The position numbers and the translations under genes are program-made. The notes beneath the pieces are model-generated. The model was not told the DNA's origin, did no database searches, and saw only the letters and a program-made list of their open reading frames with translations. A DNA stretch of 64,000 nt from Ectopseudomonas toyotomiensis. Lineage in GTDB: Bacteria > Pseudomonadota > Gammaproteobacteria > Pseudomonadales > Pseudomonadaceae. The DNA lies in NCBI RefSeq assembly GCF_900115695.1, contig NZ_FOXK01000011.1, positions 62,001 through 126,000 on the forward strand. Reading direction: 5' to 3'. Below are positions 46,357 to 55,845 of the stretch, piece after piece; within the stretch, counting starts at the first letter, position 1; the number at the start of each line of letters is the position of its first letter.

Positions 46357-47133
46357 TCAGCGCGTGATGCCGCGCGTGGAGGCCTGAATCGAATCACGGA
46401 AAATCGCCACTTCCGGGAACTGAGCAGCGGACTCGGCCAGTTCGGCCAGCGCCTGCTCGACGGTCAGCCCCTGGCGATAAACCAGCTTGTAGCCCTTGCG
46501 CAGGGCGGCGATGGCCTCGGCAGAGAAACCACGCCGGCGCATGCCCTCGAAGTTCATGCTGCGCGCTTCGGCCGGGTTGCCGAACACGGTAACGAAAGCC
46601 GGAACATCCTTGCCAATCGCAGTGCCCATGCCCGAGAAGCTGTGCGCGCCAATGCGGCAGAACTGATGCACCAGGGTATAGCCGGACAGAATCGCCCAGT
46701 CATCGACCCAGACATGCCCTGCCAGGGCCGTGTTGTTGACCAGGATGCAATGATTGCCGATCACACTGTCATGGCCGATATGGGCATAGGCCATGATCAG
46801 GTTGTGATCGCCAATGGTGGTTTCGCTGCGATCCTGCACGGTGCCACGGTGAATGGTGACACCCTCACGAATCGTATTGTGATCACCGATCACCAGGCGC
46901 GTCGCCTCGCCCTTGTATTTCAGGTCTGGGGTGTCTTCACCGACCGAAGAAAACTGGTAGATGCGGTTGTGCTTGCCGATCACGGTCGGCCCCTTGAGCA
47001 CGACGTGCGGGCCGATGACTGTACCCTCGCCGATTTCCACATCGGCCCCGACAATGCTCCACGGGCCAACGACGACGTCGTCGGCCAATTTGGCACTGGG
47101 ATCGATGATCGCGCGGGGGTCAATCAAACTCAT
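46357..47133 (-). CDS. lpxA: UDP-N-acetylglucosamine acyltransferase
   Basis: A 258-residue left-handed beta-helix acyltransferase that begins lipid A synthesis. Hexapeptide repeats run over about residues 5-180, the catalytic His is in MAYAHIGHDSVIGNHCIL, and the C-terminal helical domain follows (MNFEGMRRRGFS). Its ATG overlaps the fabZ stop by four bases, indicating translational coupling. Confidence 0.97.
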   Translation of the reverse strand: MSLIDPRAIIDPSAKLADDVVVGPWSIVGADVEIGEGTVIGPHVVLKGPTVIGKHNRIYQFSSVGEDTPDLKYKGEATRLVIGDHNTIREGVTIHRGTVQDRSETTIGDHNLIMAYAHIGHDSVIGNHCILVNNTALAGHVWVDDWAILSGYTLVHQFCRIGAHSFSGMGTAIGKDVPAFVTVFGNPAEARSMNFEGMRRRGFSAEAIAALRKGYKLVYRQGLTVEQALAELAESAAQFPEVAIFRDSIQASTRGITR

Positions 47134-47570
47134 AGCTTGCGTTCCGCACAGATGATTTCAGCGGAGCAGACTTCCTTGCCATCGACAGTGGCGCGGCACT
47201 CGAATTTCCAGATGCTGCGACGATCGCTCAGGTATTTGGCTTCCAGCGTAAGCTGATCACCCGGCAGCACCGGCGAACGGAAACGCAGTTTGTCGGAGCC
47301 GACGAAGTAATACAGGGTGCCATCGGCCGGCTTCACGCCCATCATCTTGAAGCCGAGGATACCGGCAGCCTGGGCCATGGCCTCGATGATCAGAACGCCG
47401 GGCATGATTGGATGCTCGGGGAAATGACCGTTGAAGAACGGCTCATTGATGCTGACATTCTTATAGGCGCGAATCTGCTTGCCTTCGACGTCCAGGTCCA
47501 CCACGCGGTCCACCAGCAGGAACGGATAGCGGTGCGGCAAATATTCACGAATTTCGTTGATGTCCATCAT
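47130..47570 (-). CDS. fabZ: (3R)-hydroxyacyl-ACP dehydratase FabZ
   Basis: A 146-residue hot-dog-fold dehydratase of type II fatty-acid synthesis. The active-site His and Glu are in FFNGHFPEHPIMPGVLIIEAMAQAAG, here split as FNGHFPEHP and GVLIIEAMAQ. It balances use of hydroxymyristoyl-ACP-type substrates between membrane phospholipid and lipid A. The double-Met start MMDINEIREYLPHRYPF is as in P. aeruginosa. A terminator-like hairpin lies in the 47-base gap after lpxD. Confidence 0.97.
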   Translation of the reverse strand: MMDINEIREYLPHRYPFLLVDRVVDLDVEGKQIRAYKNVSINEPFFNGHFPEHPIMPGVLIIEAMAQAAGILGFKMMGVKPADGTLYYFVGSDKLRFRSPVLPGDQLTLEAKYLSDRRSIWKFECRATVDGKEVCSAEIICAERKL

Positions 47571-47590
47571 GTCCGGTTAAGCCTGTAAGA

Positions 47591-47619
47591 AAAGAAAAGA
47601 GCACGGTCACACCGTGCTC
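47591..47619 (-). terminator. Terminator-like hairpin between lpxD and fabZ
   Basis: On the minus strand GAGCACGGT-GTG-ACCGTGCTC is immediately followed by TTTTCTTTTCTT. The nine-pair stem includes two bases of the lpxD stop codon. It has all features of an intrinsic terminator but lies inside the lpx operon, 29 bases before fabZ, so it probably attenuates downstream genes. Confidence 0.82.
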
Positions 47620-48673
47620 AGGCATCAGATGAGACGTTTGCCGTCTGGGTCACGGCGGCCAGCTGTTTTTCCAGCTCACGCAGTCGCTTGGCCATATCGT
47701 CCAACTGACGAATACGGGCTGCACTCTTCTTCCACTCGCCCGCCGGTTGCATGGCAGTGCCTGAAGAATAGGCGCCCGGCTCGGTGATCGAGCGAGTCAC
47801 CATGGTCATACCGGTAACGAACACGTTGTCGCACACCTCGATATGGCCAACCATGCCCACACCGCCGGCGATCATGCAGTTCTTGCCGATCTTGGTGCTG
47901 CCGGAAATACCGCAGCAGCCCGCCATGGCCGTGTTGTCACCGATCTGCACGTTGTGCGCGATCATGATCTGGTTATCCAGCTTCACGCCATTACCGATCA
48001 AGGTATCGGACAGCGCACCGCGATCCACCGTGGTGTTGGCGCCGATCTCGACGTCATCACCGATGGTCACCCCACCGATCTGTGCGATCTTCTGCCAGAC
48101 GCCCTTTTCGTTGGCGAAACCGAAGCCTTCGCCACCAATCACCGCGCCGGACTGGATCACTACACGCTTGCCGATCTGCACATCGTGGTACAGCGTCACG
48201 CGCGGAGCCAGCCAACCACCCTCACCGATCACGCTACGCGCGCCCACCACGCAATGCGCACCGATACTCACATCAGCGCCGATGCGAGCACCGCTTTCGA
48301 TGACCGCAAAGGCGCCGATACTGGCGCTCGGATCGACCTGAGCATCACCTGCAACCTGCGCAGTGGCGTGAATGCCGGGAGCTGCCTTGGGCTTGCGGTC
48401 GAACACATGCGAAAGCTGGGCATAGGCCAGATAAGGATTGGCAACGATCAAGGCATCGCCAGCATAGCCTTCAGCATCGGCTGCGGTGAGCAACACGGCA
48501 CCGGCCTGGGTCTGCACCAGAAACTTGCGGTACTGGGCATTGGCCAGGAAGCTCAATTGTTCGGGCCCGGCCTCCTGTAAGGTGGCCAGGCCCGTGATGA
48601 CCTTAGCTTCGGCGCCACGCAAGGTGGCGCCCAGGCGCTCGGCCAGCTGGCCGAGGGTAAATGTCGCAGTCAT
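47618..48673 (-). CDS. lpxD: UDP-3-O-acylglucosamine N-acyltransferase
   Basis: A 351-residue beta-helix acyltransferase, third step of lipid A synthesis. The N-terminal uridine-binding domain (TLGQLAERLGATLRG) is followed by hexapeptide repeats from about residue 100 to 280. The catalytic His is in MIAHNVQIGDNTAMAGCCGISGS, and a C-terminal helix LDDMAKRLRELEKQLAAV binds ACP. It starts two bases before the skp stop region, closely following skp in the bamA-skp-lpxD order. Confidence 0.97.
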   Translation of the reverse strand: MTATFTLGQLAERLGATLRGAEAKVITGLATLQEAGPEQLSFLANAQYRKFLVQTQAGAVLLTAADAEGYAGDALIVANPYLAYAQLSHVFDRKPKAAPGIHATAQVAGDAQVDPSASIGAFAVIESGARIGADVSIGAHCVVGARSVIGEGGWLAPRVTLYHDVQIGKRVVIQSGAVIGGEGFGFANEKGVWQKIAQIGGVTIGDDVEIGANTTVDRGALSDTLIGNGVKLDNQIMIAHNVQIGDNTAMAGCCGISGSTKIGKNCMIAGGVGMVGHIEVCDNVFVTGMTMVTRSITEPGAYSSGTAMQPAGEWKKSAARIRQLDDMAKRLRELEKQLAAVTQTANVSSDA

Positions 48674-48675
48674 GC

Positions 48676-49179
48676 TTAACGCATCTGATTCATGCGCTCG
48701 ATGACCTGGCGAGTGATGTCGTACTGAGGTTTGACATCGATCACCGCACCGCGCTCGAGCACCAGGTCGAAGTTACCGTTCTTGATCACTTCTTCGACGG
48801 CCTTGTCCAGGTTCGGCTTCAGCTTGGCCAGCATCTCGCGGTCAGCGATGGCCTTGGCTTCGTTCAGCTCCTTGGACTGGAACTGGAAGTCACGAGCCTT
48901 CTGCTTGAATTCGAGCTCGAGGCGCTCGCGCTCGGCCTGCTGCATCTTCTCGCCGTCCTTGACCATGCGATCCTGGATACGCTTGGCGTCGCTTTCCAGG
49001 GTCTTGAGCTTGTTCAGCTGCGGGCCGAACTTCTTCTCGGCATCGACGGCGTAGCGCTTGGCTGCGTCCGACTCGAGCAGCGCCATCTGATAGTTCAGCA
49101 CGGCCACCTTCATCTCGGCGAACGCCGGAGTGGCGATCAGGGCGGCGGTGAACAGAACCAGTTGAGTCAACTTACGCAC
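48676..49179 (-). CDS. skp: Periplasmic chaperone Skp/OmpH
   Basis: A 167-residue precursor with signal peptide VRKLTQLVLFTAALIATPAFA and a mature protein of beta-strands (MKVAVLNYQMAL) plus long coiled-coil tentacles rich in Glu, Lys and Arg. Skp trimers hold unfolded outer-membrane proteins in the periplasm for BamA. I choose a GTG start at 49179 because AGGAG lies exactly six bases upstream. The ATG 18 bases earlier would include that box in the coding sequence. It follows bamA by 44 bases. Confidence 0.93.
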   Translation of the reverse strand: MRKLTQLVLFTAALIATPAFAEMKVAVLNYQMALLESDAAKRYAVDAEKKFGPQLNKLKTLESDAKRIQDRMVKDGEKMQQAERERLELEFKQKARDFQFQSKELNEAKAIADREMLAKLKPNLDKAVEEVIKNGNFDLVLERGAVIDVKPQYDITRQVIERMNQMR

Positions 49180-49223
49180 AATGCACTCCTGCAACAAAAC
49201 TGTTGGCTTTCTGTGAAACGAAC

Positions 49224-51584
49224 TTAGAAGGTTTGACCCAGGGAGAACTGGAATACCTGGGTATCGGCATCATCCGGCTTCTTGATCGGCATGGCCAGAC
49301 TGAAGCTCAGCGGGCCCAGTGCGGTGATCCAGGTCAGGCCGACACCCACGGAGCTGGCCATGCTGCTGAAGTCGATATCGCAGCTGTCGCTCAGCCTTTT
49401 CTGGCTGGAGCTGCAGTTGGTATCGAAGACATTACCCACGTCCCAGAACAATGCGGTACGCAGCGAGCGCTGATCCTTGACGAACGGCAGCGGGAAGAGC
49501 ATCTCGACACCACCCTGCACCAGCACGTTACCACCGAACGGCAGCGGGTCCTGGTCCGGGTCGCGCAGGGTGCCCGGTTTGGCACCGCTACTCGGCGTAC
49601 TGCGCGGCCCAAGGCTGCTGTCTTCGAAACCACGTACCGAGTTGAAGCCACCCGCGTAGTAGTGCTCGTAGAACGGCAGCTCAGCCGTGGAACCGTAGCT
49701 GTCGCCATAACCCAGCTGGGTATGGAAGCGCAGGGTGTAGTTGTCGCTGATCGGGGTGAAGACCTGACCACGGTAGTCGAGCTTGTAGAACGACAGATCG
49801 CTACCTGGCAGCGTGGTTTCCAGCACCAGGCTCTGCGAATGACCACGGTTGGCCAGTACACCACGGTTCAGGGTCGACTCGGACCAGCCGATGGAACCCT
49901 TGAAGTTCAGGTAGTTATCGCCCTCAGAGTCGATGAAATCAAAGATCTCGTCGACGGTATAACGACCGGTATCGATGGTGTCCTGCTGCACGGTCAGACC
50001 GTAGGTCAGACGTGCGGTTTCGCTGATCGGGTAGCCAATGTTGACACCTGCACCCAGGCTGTCGACCGAATAGCTGGATACGTCGACATCGAGCTCATCG
50101 TAGTCGGTGGTACGGTAGAAGGCGTTGTAACCCAGGCTGACACCGTCGACGGTCCAGTAGGGGTCAACGAAGCCGAAGCTGTATCGGGTCTGGTATTCGC
50201 TGCGGGTCAGGCCGATGCTGACGCGGTTACCGGTACCCAGGAAGTTGTTCTGGCTGATCGAGCCACCTAGGATCAGACCGGCGTTCTGGGCGAAACCGAC
50301 GCTGGCGGTGATGGAGCCGGACGGCTGCTCTTCGACGCTGTAGTTGACGTCGATCTGGTCGTCGGTACCCGGTACCTGCGGGGTTTCGACGTTAACCTCC
50401 TTGAAGAACCCCAGACGCTCCAGACGCACCTTGGACTGGTCGATCAGGTAGGTCGAGGCCCAGCCACCTTCCATCTGACGCATTTCACGACGCAGCACCT
50501 CGTCCTCGGACTTGGTATTGCCGCGGAAGTTGATGCGGTTGACGTAGGCGCGCTTGCCAGGATCGACAAAGAAGGTGATCGAGACGGTGTTGTCCTCGTC
50601 GTGCGCTTCAGGCACGCCATTGACGTTGGCGAAGGTATAGCCTTCGTTACCCAGGCGGCGGGTGATCAGCTCGCTGGTGGTGGTCATGATCTTGCGCGAG
50701 AAGACCTGCCCTTCCTTGACCAGCAGCAGTGCACGCACGTCTTCTTCCGGCACCTTGAGGTCACCGGACAGCTTCACGTCACGGACGCTGTACTTCTCGC
50801 CCTCTTCGACGTTGACGGTGATGTAGACGTGCTTCTTGTCCGGGGTGATGGATACCTGGGTGGAGCTGATATCCATGTTGATGTAGCCGCGGTCCAGGTA
50901 GTAGGAGCGCAGGCGCTCGAGGTCACCGGACAGTTTCTCGCGGGCATACTTGTCGTCGTTCTTGAAGAAGGACAGCCAGTTGGTGGTCTTCAGTTCGAAC
51001 AGATCGACCAGATCTTCATCGGAGAACACGGTGTTGCCGACCACGTTGATGTGGGAGATGGCAGCAACGGTGCCTTCGTTGATGGTGATCTTCAGCGCCA
51101 CACGGTTACGCGGCTGCGGAATCACTTCGGCTTCGATCTCGGCCGAATAGCGACCCTGAGCGACATACTGGCGCTGCAGCTCGTTACGCACGCCTTCGAG
51201 GGTGGCGCGCTGGAAGATTTCGCCCTCGGCCAGACCGGACTGATTCAGGCCCTTGAGCAGGTCTTCTGTAGTGATGGCCTTGTTGCCTTCGATCTCGATG
51301 CCGGAGATGGAGGGACGCTCGACCACGGTAACCACCAGCACGTCACCATCGCGACCGAGCTGGATATCCTGGAAGAAGCCGGTACGGAACAGGGAGCGGG
51401 TGGCATCGACCAGTTGGCGATCATCTACCTGCTCGCCCACGTTGAGCGGCAGCGCGCCGAATACGCTGCCTGCGGAAACCCGCTGCAGGCCATTGACGCG
51501 TATATCGGAGATGGTGAAGGACTCGGCGTGAACTTCGGCGATCATCAATGCGGACAGTACCGCAGGTAGCAGCAGACGTTTCAT
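49224..51584 (-). CDS. bamA: Outer membrane assembly factor BamA
   Basis: A 786-residue Omp85 protein: signal peptide (MKRLLLPAVLSALMIAEVHA), five POTRA domains to about residue 420, then a 16-strand beta-barrel. NSVRGFEDSSLGPR contains the VRGF barrel-lid motif, and the chain ends in Phe (FQFSLGQTF), the outer-membrane targeting signal. BamA folds and inserts outer-membrane proteins. AAAGGA is located before the ATG at 51584. The cluster rseP-bamA-skp-lpxD is conserved. Confidence 0.97.
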   Translation of the reverse strand: MKRLLLPAVLSALMIAEVHAESFTISDIRVNGLQRVSAGSVFGALPLNVGEQVDDRQLVDATRSLFRTGFFQDIQLGRDGDVLVVTVVERPSISGIEIEGNKAITTEDLLKGLNQSGLAEGEIFQRATLEGVRNELQRQYVAQGRYSAEIEAEVIPQPRNRVALKITINEGTVAAISHINVVGNTVFSDEDLVDLFELKTTNWLSFFKNDDKYAREKLSGDLERLRSYYLDRGYINMDISSTQVSITPDKKHVYITVNVEEGEKYSVRDVKLSGDLKVPEEDVRALLLVKEGQVFSRKIMTTTSELITRRLGNEGYTFANVNGVPEAHDEDNTVSITFFVDPGKRAYVNRINFRGNTKSEDEVLRREMRQMEGGWASTYLIDQSKVRLERLGFFKEVNVETPQVPGTDDQIDVNYSVEEQPSGSITASVGFAQNAGLILGGSISQNNFLGTGNRVSIGLTRSEYQTRYSFGFVDPYWTVDGVSLGYNAFYRTTDYDELDVDVSSYSVDSLGAGVNIGYPISETARLTYGLTVQQDTIDTGRYTVDEIFDFIDSEGDNYLNFKGSIGWSESTLNRGVLANRGHSQSLVLETTLPGSDLSFYKLDYRGQVFTPISDNYTLRFHTQLGYGDSYGSTAELPFYEHYYAGGFNSVRGFEDSSLGPRSTPSSGAKPGTLRDPDQDPLPFGGNVLVQGGVEMLFPLPFVKDQRSLRTALFWDVGNVFDTNCSSSQKRLSDSCDIDFSSMASSVGVGLTWITALGPLSFSLAMPIKKPDDADTQVFQFSLGQTF

Positions 51585-51669
51585 GAAGTCCTTTCTTATT
51601 CCAACTGACGATAAAAACTGCCGCTTAAGCGACACTTCTTTTAAATCTCAAGAACGTGTTCAGCAATGC

Positions 51670-53022
51670 TCACAGGCGGCTGAGGTCGTTGACCAGGGCA
51701 AGCAACATGACCCCGATGACCAGACTGATGCCGATCTGCATCCCCCAACCCTGAACCCGCTCAGACAAGGGGCGACCACGCACCCACTCGACCAGATAAA
51801 ACAGCAGATGCCCACCATCCAGTACGGGAATGGGCAGCAGATTGAGAACCCCCAAGCTAATACTCAGATATGCAAGGAATTTCAGGAAATCCCCCAGCCC
51901 TGACTCAGCTGAAGCGCCCGCCACTTTAGCAATGGTTATCGGCCCACTCAAGTTTTTTACCGAGAGCTCACCGAACAGCATTTTCTTCAGCGAATCGAGG
52001 GTCAGCAGGCTCATGGACCAGGTTTGACGCATGCCTTCGACAACGCCATCGAGCGGACCGTAGCGCACCTCGCGGAGCATCTCCGGCGGCCATTCGACGC
52101 CCTGCACGCCGGCGCCCAGGTAGCCACTGCGGGCCTCTCCTTCACCGCGCGATGCCAGAGTCAGCTGCACATCCTGCGTTTGCCCGGCGCGTTCGAAGCG
52201 CAACGTGACCGCCTCGCCCGGCAATGCCCGGACGCGATCGACCAGATCCTGCCAGTCGACCAGGGGCTCGCCATCGAGCGCCAGCAACCTGTCCCCTGCC
52301 TGCAGCCCTGAGGCGTGGGCAGGCCCCTTGGAATCGACCTCAGCCAGAACCGGCTCCAGCACAGGACGCCATGGACGAATGCCCAGCGAACCAATCGGGT
52401 CCGGCTCGTCGACGCCGCGCAGCCAGTTGTCCAACTGCACCTGTTTTGGCGTTTCGACGGTGGAGCCAGGCTCCAGCACGCGCAGATCGAGCGTACCGCT
52501 CTCGCCCAGACGCCTCACCAGCTGCAGATTGACCGCCGCCCAACCACTGGTGGCCTCGCCGTTTACCGCAACGATCTCTTGCCCCGCACGCAGCCCGGCC
52601 ACTTGCGCCAGACTGTCCGGCTGCACCGCGCCGATAACCGGGCGCACCTGCTGACTGCCGAGCATGGCGACGAACCAGAAGAACAGCAGCGCCAGCAGGA
52701 AATTGGCCAGCGGGCCCGCAGCCACGATGGCGATGCGCTGGCGCACGCTCTTGCGATTGAAGGACTGCTCGACGAGCTCGGGGGGCACATCGCCCTCGCG
52801 CTCATCGAGCATCTTGACGTAGCCGCCCAGAGGAATGGCTGCAACCACGAATTCGGTGCCCTGGCGGTCATGCCAGCGCAGCAGCGGTGTGCCGAAGCCA
52901 ACGGAGAAGCGCAGCACCTTGACGCCGCAGCGCCGGGCTACCCAGAAGTGCCCGTACTCGTGAAAGGTCACCAGGACACCCAGTGCGATCAGGGTGCCAA
53001 CCAGCATGTACAACCCACTCAT
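51670..53022 (-). CDS. rseP: Site-2 protease RseP (MucP)
   Basis: A 450-residue intramembrane zinc metalloprotease with about four membrane segments. The zinc site is HEYGH in LVTFHEYGHFWVARR (first helix), and the third ligand is in NLLPIPVLDGGHLLFYLVE. Two PDZ domains lie between (roughly 115-215 and 220-310). It cleaves anti-sigma factors such as MucA in regulated proteolysis, activating the AlgU envelope-stress response, and also clears signal peptides. It is 63 bases downstream of dxr. Confidence 0.96.
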   Translation of the reverse strand: MSGLYMLVGTLIALGVLVTFHEYGHFWVARRCGVKVLRFSVGFGTPLLRWHDRQGTEFVVAAIPLGGYVKMLDEREGDVPPELVEQSFNRKSVRQRIAIVAAGPLANFLLALLFFWFVAMLGSQQVRPVIGAVQPDSLAQVAGLRAGQEIVAVNGEATSGWAAVNLQLVRRLGESGTLDLRVLEPGSTVETPKQVQLDNWLRGVDEPDPIGSLGIRPWRPVLEPVLAEVDSKGPAHASGLQAGDRLLALDGEPLVDWQDLVDRVRALPGEAVTLRFERAGQTQDVQLTLASRGEGEARSGYLGAGVQGVEWPPEMLREVRYGPLDGVVEGMRQTWSMSLLTLDSLKKMLFGELSVKNLSGPITIAKVAGASAESGLGDFLKFLAYLSISLGVLNLLPIPVLDGGHLLFYLVEWVRGRPLSERVQGWGMQIGISLVIGVMLLALVNDLSRL

Positions 53023-53085
53023 TTCACTTCTCCAGCTCTACGAGCCGCTCAAGTTCCAGCACACACCAGACCAATACGGACGTCA

Positions 53086-54270
53086 TCAACGGCCAGCGAG
53101 CCACTGCCCAGCCAGCTCACGCGCACGGGCATCGGCCGCGAATACCGCGTCGAGCGCTTCGACAGCCTGCACCGGCTGGGCGTTCAACACGGACTCAATC
53201 ATACGCGCGATATCAACGAAACGGATGCGCCGCTGCAGGAAAGCCTCGACCGCGACTTCATTGGCGGCGTTGAGCATCGCCGGCGCACTGCCGCCAGCCT
53301 GCGCCGCCTCCCGCGCCAGACGCAGACAGGGAAAACGCTGCTCGTCGGGGCGTTCGAAATCCAGGCGACCGACGGCAAACAGATCCAGAGGCGATACGCC
53401 CGAGTCGATACGCTCCGGCCAGGCCAACGCATGAGCGATGGGCGTGCGCATATCCGGATTACCCAGCTGCGCCAGCACCGAACCGTCGATGTAATCGACC
53501 AGCGAATGAATCACGCTCTGCCGGTGGATGACCACTTCGATCTGCTCCGGGCGGGCATCGAATAACCAGCAGGCCTCGATCGACTCGAGCCCCTTGTTCA
53601 TCATGCTGGCCGAGTCTACGGAAATCTTGCGCCCCATCGACCAGTTCGGATGAGCACAGGCCTGCTCCGGCGTGACGCATTCCAGGTCGGCCAACGGCGT
53701 TTCGCGAAAAGGCCCACCAGAAGCCGTCAGCAGTACGCGACGCACACCGACAGTCTGCAGCCCCCGCGCATAGTCACCGGGCAGACACTGGAAAATGGCG
53801 TTGTGCTCGCTGTCGATAGGCAACAGCACCGCCCCGCTCTGCTTGACCGCCTGCATGAACAAGGCGCCGGACATCACCAGCGCTTCCTTGTTGGCCAGCA
53901 GCACCTTCTTACCGGCCCGCACGGCCGCCAGGGTCGGCTTGAGGCCTGCCGCACCGACAATGGCCGCCATTACGCAATCGACCGCCGCGTCGGCAGATAC
54001 GGCGCACAGCCCTGCTTCGCCGACCAGCACCTCGGTCGCCAGCCCGGCGGCGCGCAGATTGCTCTGCAGCTCGAGCGCTGAAGCGTCATCAGGCACCACG
54101 GCGTAGCGCGGCCGATGCTGCACGCACAACACCTGCAGCTCTGCCAGGCGCGAAAAGCCCGTCAGCGCGAAGACGCTGTAGCGCTCAGGGTGGCGCGCGA
54201 TCACATCCAGCGTACTGAGGCCAATAGAGCCCGTAGCGCCCAGCACTGTGACCTGCTGCACTGCACTCAC
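53086..54270 (-). CDS. dxr: 1-deoxy-D-xylulose 5-phosphate reductoisomerase
   Basis: A 394-residue NADPH enzyme of the MEP isoprenoid pathway. The NADPH site is VTVLGATGSIGLSTLDV. Metal and substrate residues are in PIDSEHNAIFQ, TASGGPFRE, HPNWSMGRKISVDSASMMNKG. I choose a GTG start at 54270, which overlaps the cdsA stop (GTGA). A TTG 12 bases earlier is possible but lies within cdsA. Its product line leads to undecaprenyl synthesis by the nearby uppS. Confidence 0.95.
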   Translation of the reverse strand: MSAVQQVTVLGATGSIGLSTLDVIARHPERYSVFALTGFSRLAELQVLCVQHRPRYAVVPDDASALELQSNLRAAGLATEVLVGEAGLCAVSADAAVDCVMAAIVGAAGLKPTLAAVRAGKKVLLANKEALVMSGALFMQAVKQSGAVLLPIDSEHNAIFQCLPGDYARGLQTVGVRRVLLTASGGPFRETPLADLECVTPEQACAHPNWSMGRKISVDSASMMNKGLESIEACWLFDARPEQIEVVIHRQSVIHSLVDYIDGSVLAQLGNPDMRTPIAHALAWPERIDSGVSPLDLFAVGRLDFERPDEQRFPCLRLAREAAQAGGSAPAMLNAANEVAVEAFLQRRIRFVDIARMIESVLNAQPVQAVEALDAVFAADARARELAGQWLAGR

Positions 54271-55082
54271 AGCGCGCCCCAACCAGCGAGCCAGAGCAGT
54301 GCAGCGAACAACGGGATGGCTGCGGTCAGACTGTCGATACGATCCAGCACTCCGCCATGTCCCGGCAGCAGATTGCTGCTGTCCTTGATCCCGGACTGAC
54401 GCTTGAACATGCTTTCGGTCAGGTCACCAACCACGGAAATCAGTACCACCACAGCGGCACCCGCCAGAGCCAGCAGCAGCCCACCAACGGACCAGCCTTG
54501 CTGCAGCCCGACCAGCAGGGTGATCAGCAGGCTGGCCGCAAGGCCGCCGTAGAGTCCTTCCCAACTCTTGCCCGGGCTGACCTTGGGCGCCAGCTTGCGC
54601 TTGCCAAAGGTCTTGCCGGAAAAATAGGCGCCGATATCCGCCCCCCAGACCAGCACCATCACCGCGATGATCAGCGCATTGGCCTGCGGCCACTGCTTGA
54701 GCAGGATCAGCCCTTGCCAGGCCGGCAGCAGAATCAGCAAACCAATCAGCAAACGCCCCGGCACACCGCCCCAGAGACGACTGCTATCGGGATAGGTCAT
54801 TACCAGAAAGGTCGCGACCAACCACCACAGCACAGCCACCACCAGCAGCAGCGGGGCAACGACCGGCACCATGTACAGCAAGCCGAGCAACACGGCCACT
54901 GCAGCCGCATAGGCCACACGCAGCGACTGCGCCTCGAACCCTGCCAGACGGGCCCATTCCCAGGCCCCCAGCGTGACCACCGCACCGATGAACAGGGCAA
55001 AGGCACCGCCATCGAGCAGAAAAAAACCGCCCAGGGCGATGGGCAACAGCACCAGCGCCGTGATGATTCGTTGTTTGAGCAT
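54267..55082 (-). CDS. cdsA: Phosphatidate cytidylyltransferase (CDP-diglyceride synthase)
   Basis: A 271-residue integral membrane protein with about seven or eight helices that makes CDP-diacylglycerol for phospholipid synthesis. The family signature is SVVGDLTESMFKRQSGIKD followed by LLPGHGGVLDRIDSL near the C-terminus. Its ATG overlaps the uppS stop by one base (TAATG) and its stop overlaps dxr, a tightly coupled uppS-cdsA-dxr set. Confidence 0.96.
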   Translation of the reverse strand: MLKQRIITALVLLPIALGGFFLLDGGAFALFIGAVVTLGAWEWARLAGFEAQSLRVAYAAAVAVLLGLLYMVPVVAPLLLVVAVLWWLVATFLVMTYPDSSRLWGGVPGRLLIGLLILLPAWQGLILLKQWPQANALIIAVMVLVWGADIGAYFSGKTFGKRKLAPKVSPGKSWEGLYGGLAASLLITLLVGLQQGWSVGGLLLALAGAAVVVLISVVGDLTESMFKRQSGIKDSSNLLPGHGGVLDRIDSLTAAIPLFAALLWLAGWGAL

Positions 55083-55828
55083 TAGGAGCGCGCCTCAGCT
55101 TCCACCTGCTCGCTGGTCTTGCCGAAGCGACGCTGGCGGGTAGCGAAATCGGCCAGCGCCTTGCGCATGGCCTCGTGCTTGAAGTCCGGCCAATAGAGGT
55201 CGGAGAAGTACAGTTCGCTATAAGCCAACTGCCACAGGAGGAAGTTACTGATGCGGCGCTCGCCACCCGTACGGATGCACAGGTCGGGCAAAGGCAAATC
55301 ACCGGTGGCCAGACAACCCTGAAGCAATTGCGGGGTAATGTCTTCGGGCTGCAAATGACCTGCCTGCACCTCACGCGCCAGACGCTGAGCGGCCTGGGCG
55401 ATATCCCACTGACCACCGTAGTTGGCCGCGATCTGCAAGGTGAAACGCCGGTTGCCGGCAGTCAGTTGCTCGGCTTCGCGCATGGCTGCCTGCAACTCGG
55501 GATGAAAACGCGAGCGATCACCGATGATGCGCAGGCTGATGTCGTTATCCAGCAGACGCCTGGCCTCACGACGCAGCGCCCCCAGGAACAACTCCATCAG
55601 CGCACCAACCTCTTCGGCCGGACGCTGCCAGTTCTCACTGGAAAAGGCGAACAGGGTCAGCACCTCGACGCCCGACTCGGCACAGACCTCGATCACCGCG
55701 CGAACTGCATCGACCCCGGCCTTGTGCCCAGCCACACCCGGCAACAGGCGCTTCTTCGCCCAACGGTTGTTGCCATCCATGATGATGGCGACATGCCGCG
55801 GCACCGCCCCCTGCTTGTTCTTGTCCAT
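55082..55828 (-). CDS. uppS: Undecaprenyl diphosphate synthase
   Basis: A 248-residue cis-prenyltransferase that extends farnesyl diphosphate with eight isopentenyl units to the C55 carrier for peptidoglycan and O-antigen. The catalytic Asp is in HVAIIMDGNNRWAKKR; LTLFAFSSENWQRP and DLCIRTGGERRISNFLLWQLAYSELYF are further signatures. It follows frr by 17 bases. Confidence 0.97.
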   Translation of the reverse strand: MDKNKQGAVPRHVAIIMDGNNRWAKKRLLPGVAGHKAGVDAVRAVIEVCAESGVEVLTLFAFSSENWQRPAEEVGALMELFLGALRREARRLLDNDISLRIIGDRSRFHPELQAAMREAEQLTAGNRRFTLQIAANYGGQWDIAQAAQRLAREVQAGHLQPEDITPQLLQGCLATGDLPLPDLCIRTGGERRISNFLLWQLAYSELYFSDLYWPDFKHEAMRKALADFATRQRRFGKTSEQVEAEARS

Positions 55829-55845
55829 GTATGGGCGCCCAGCCG

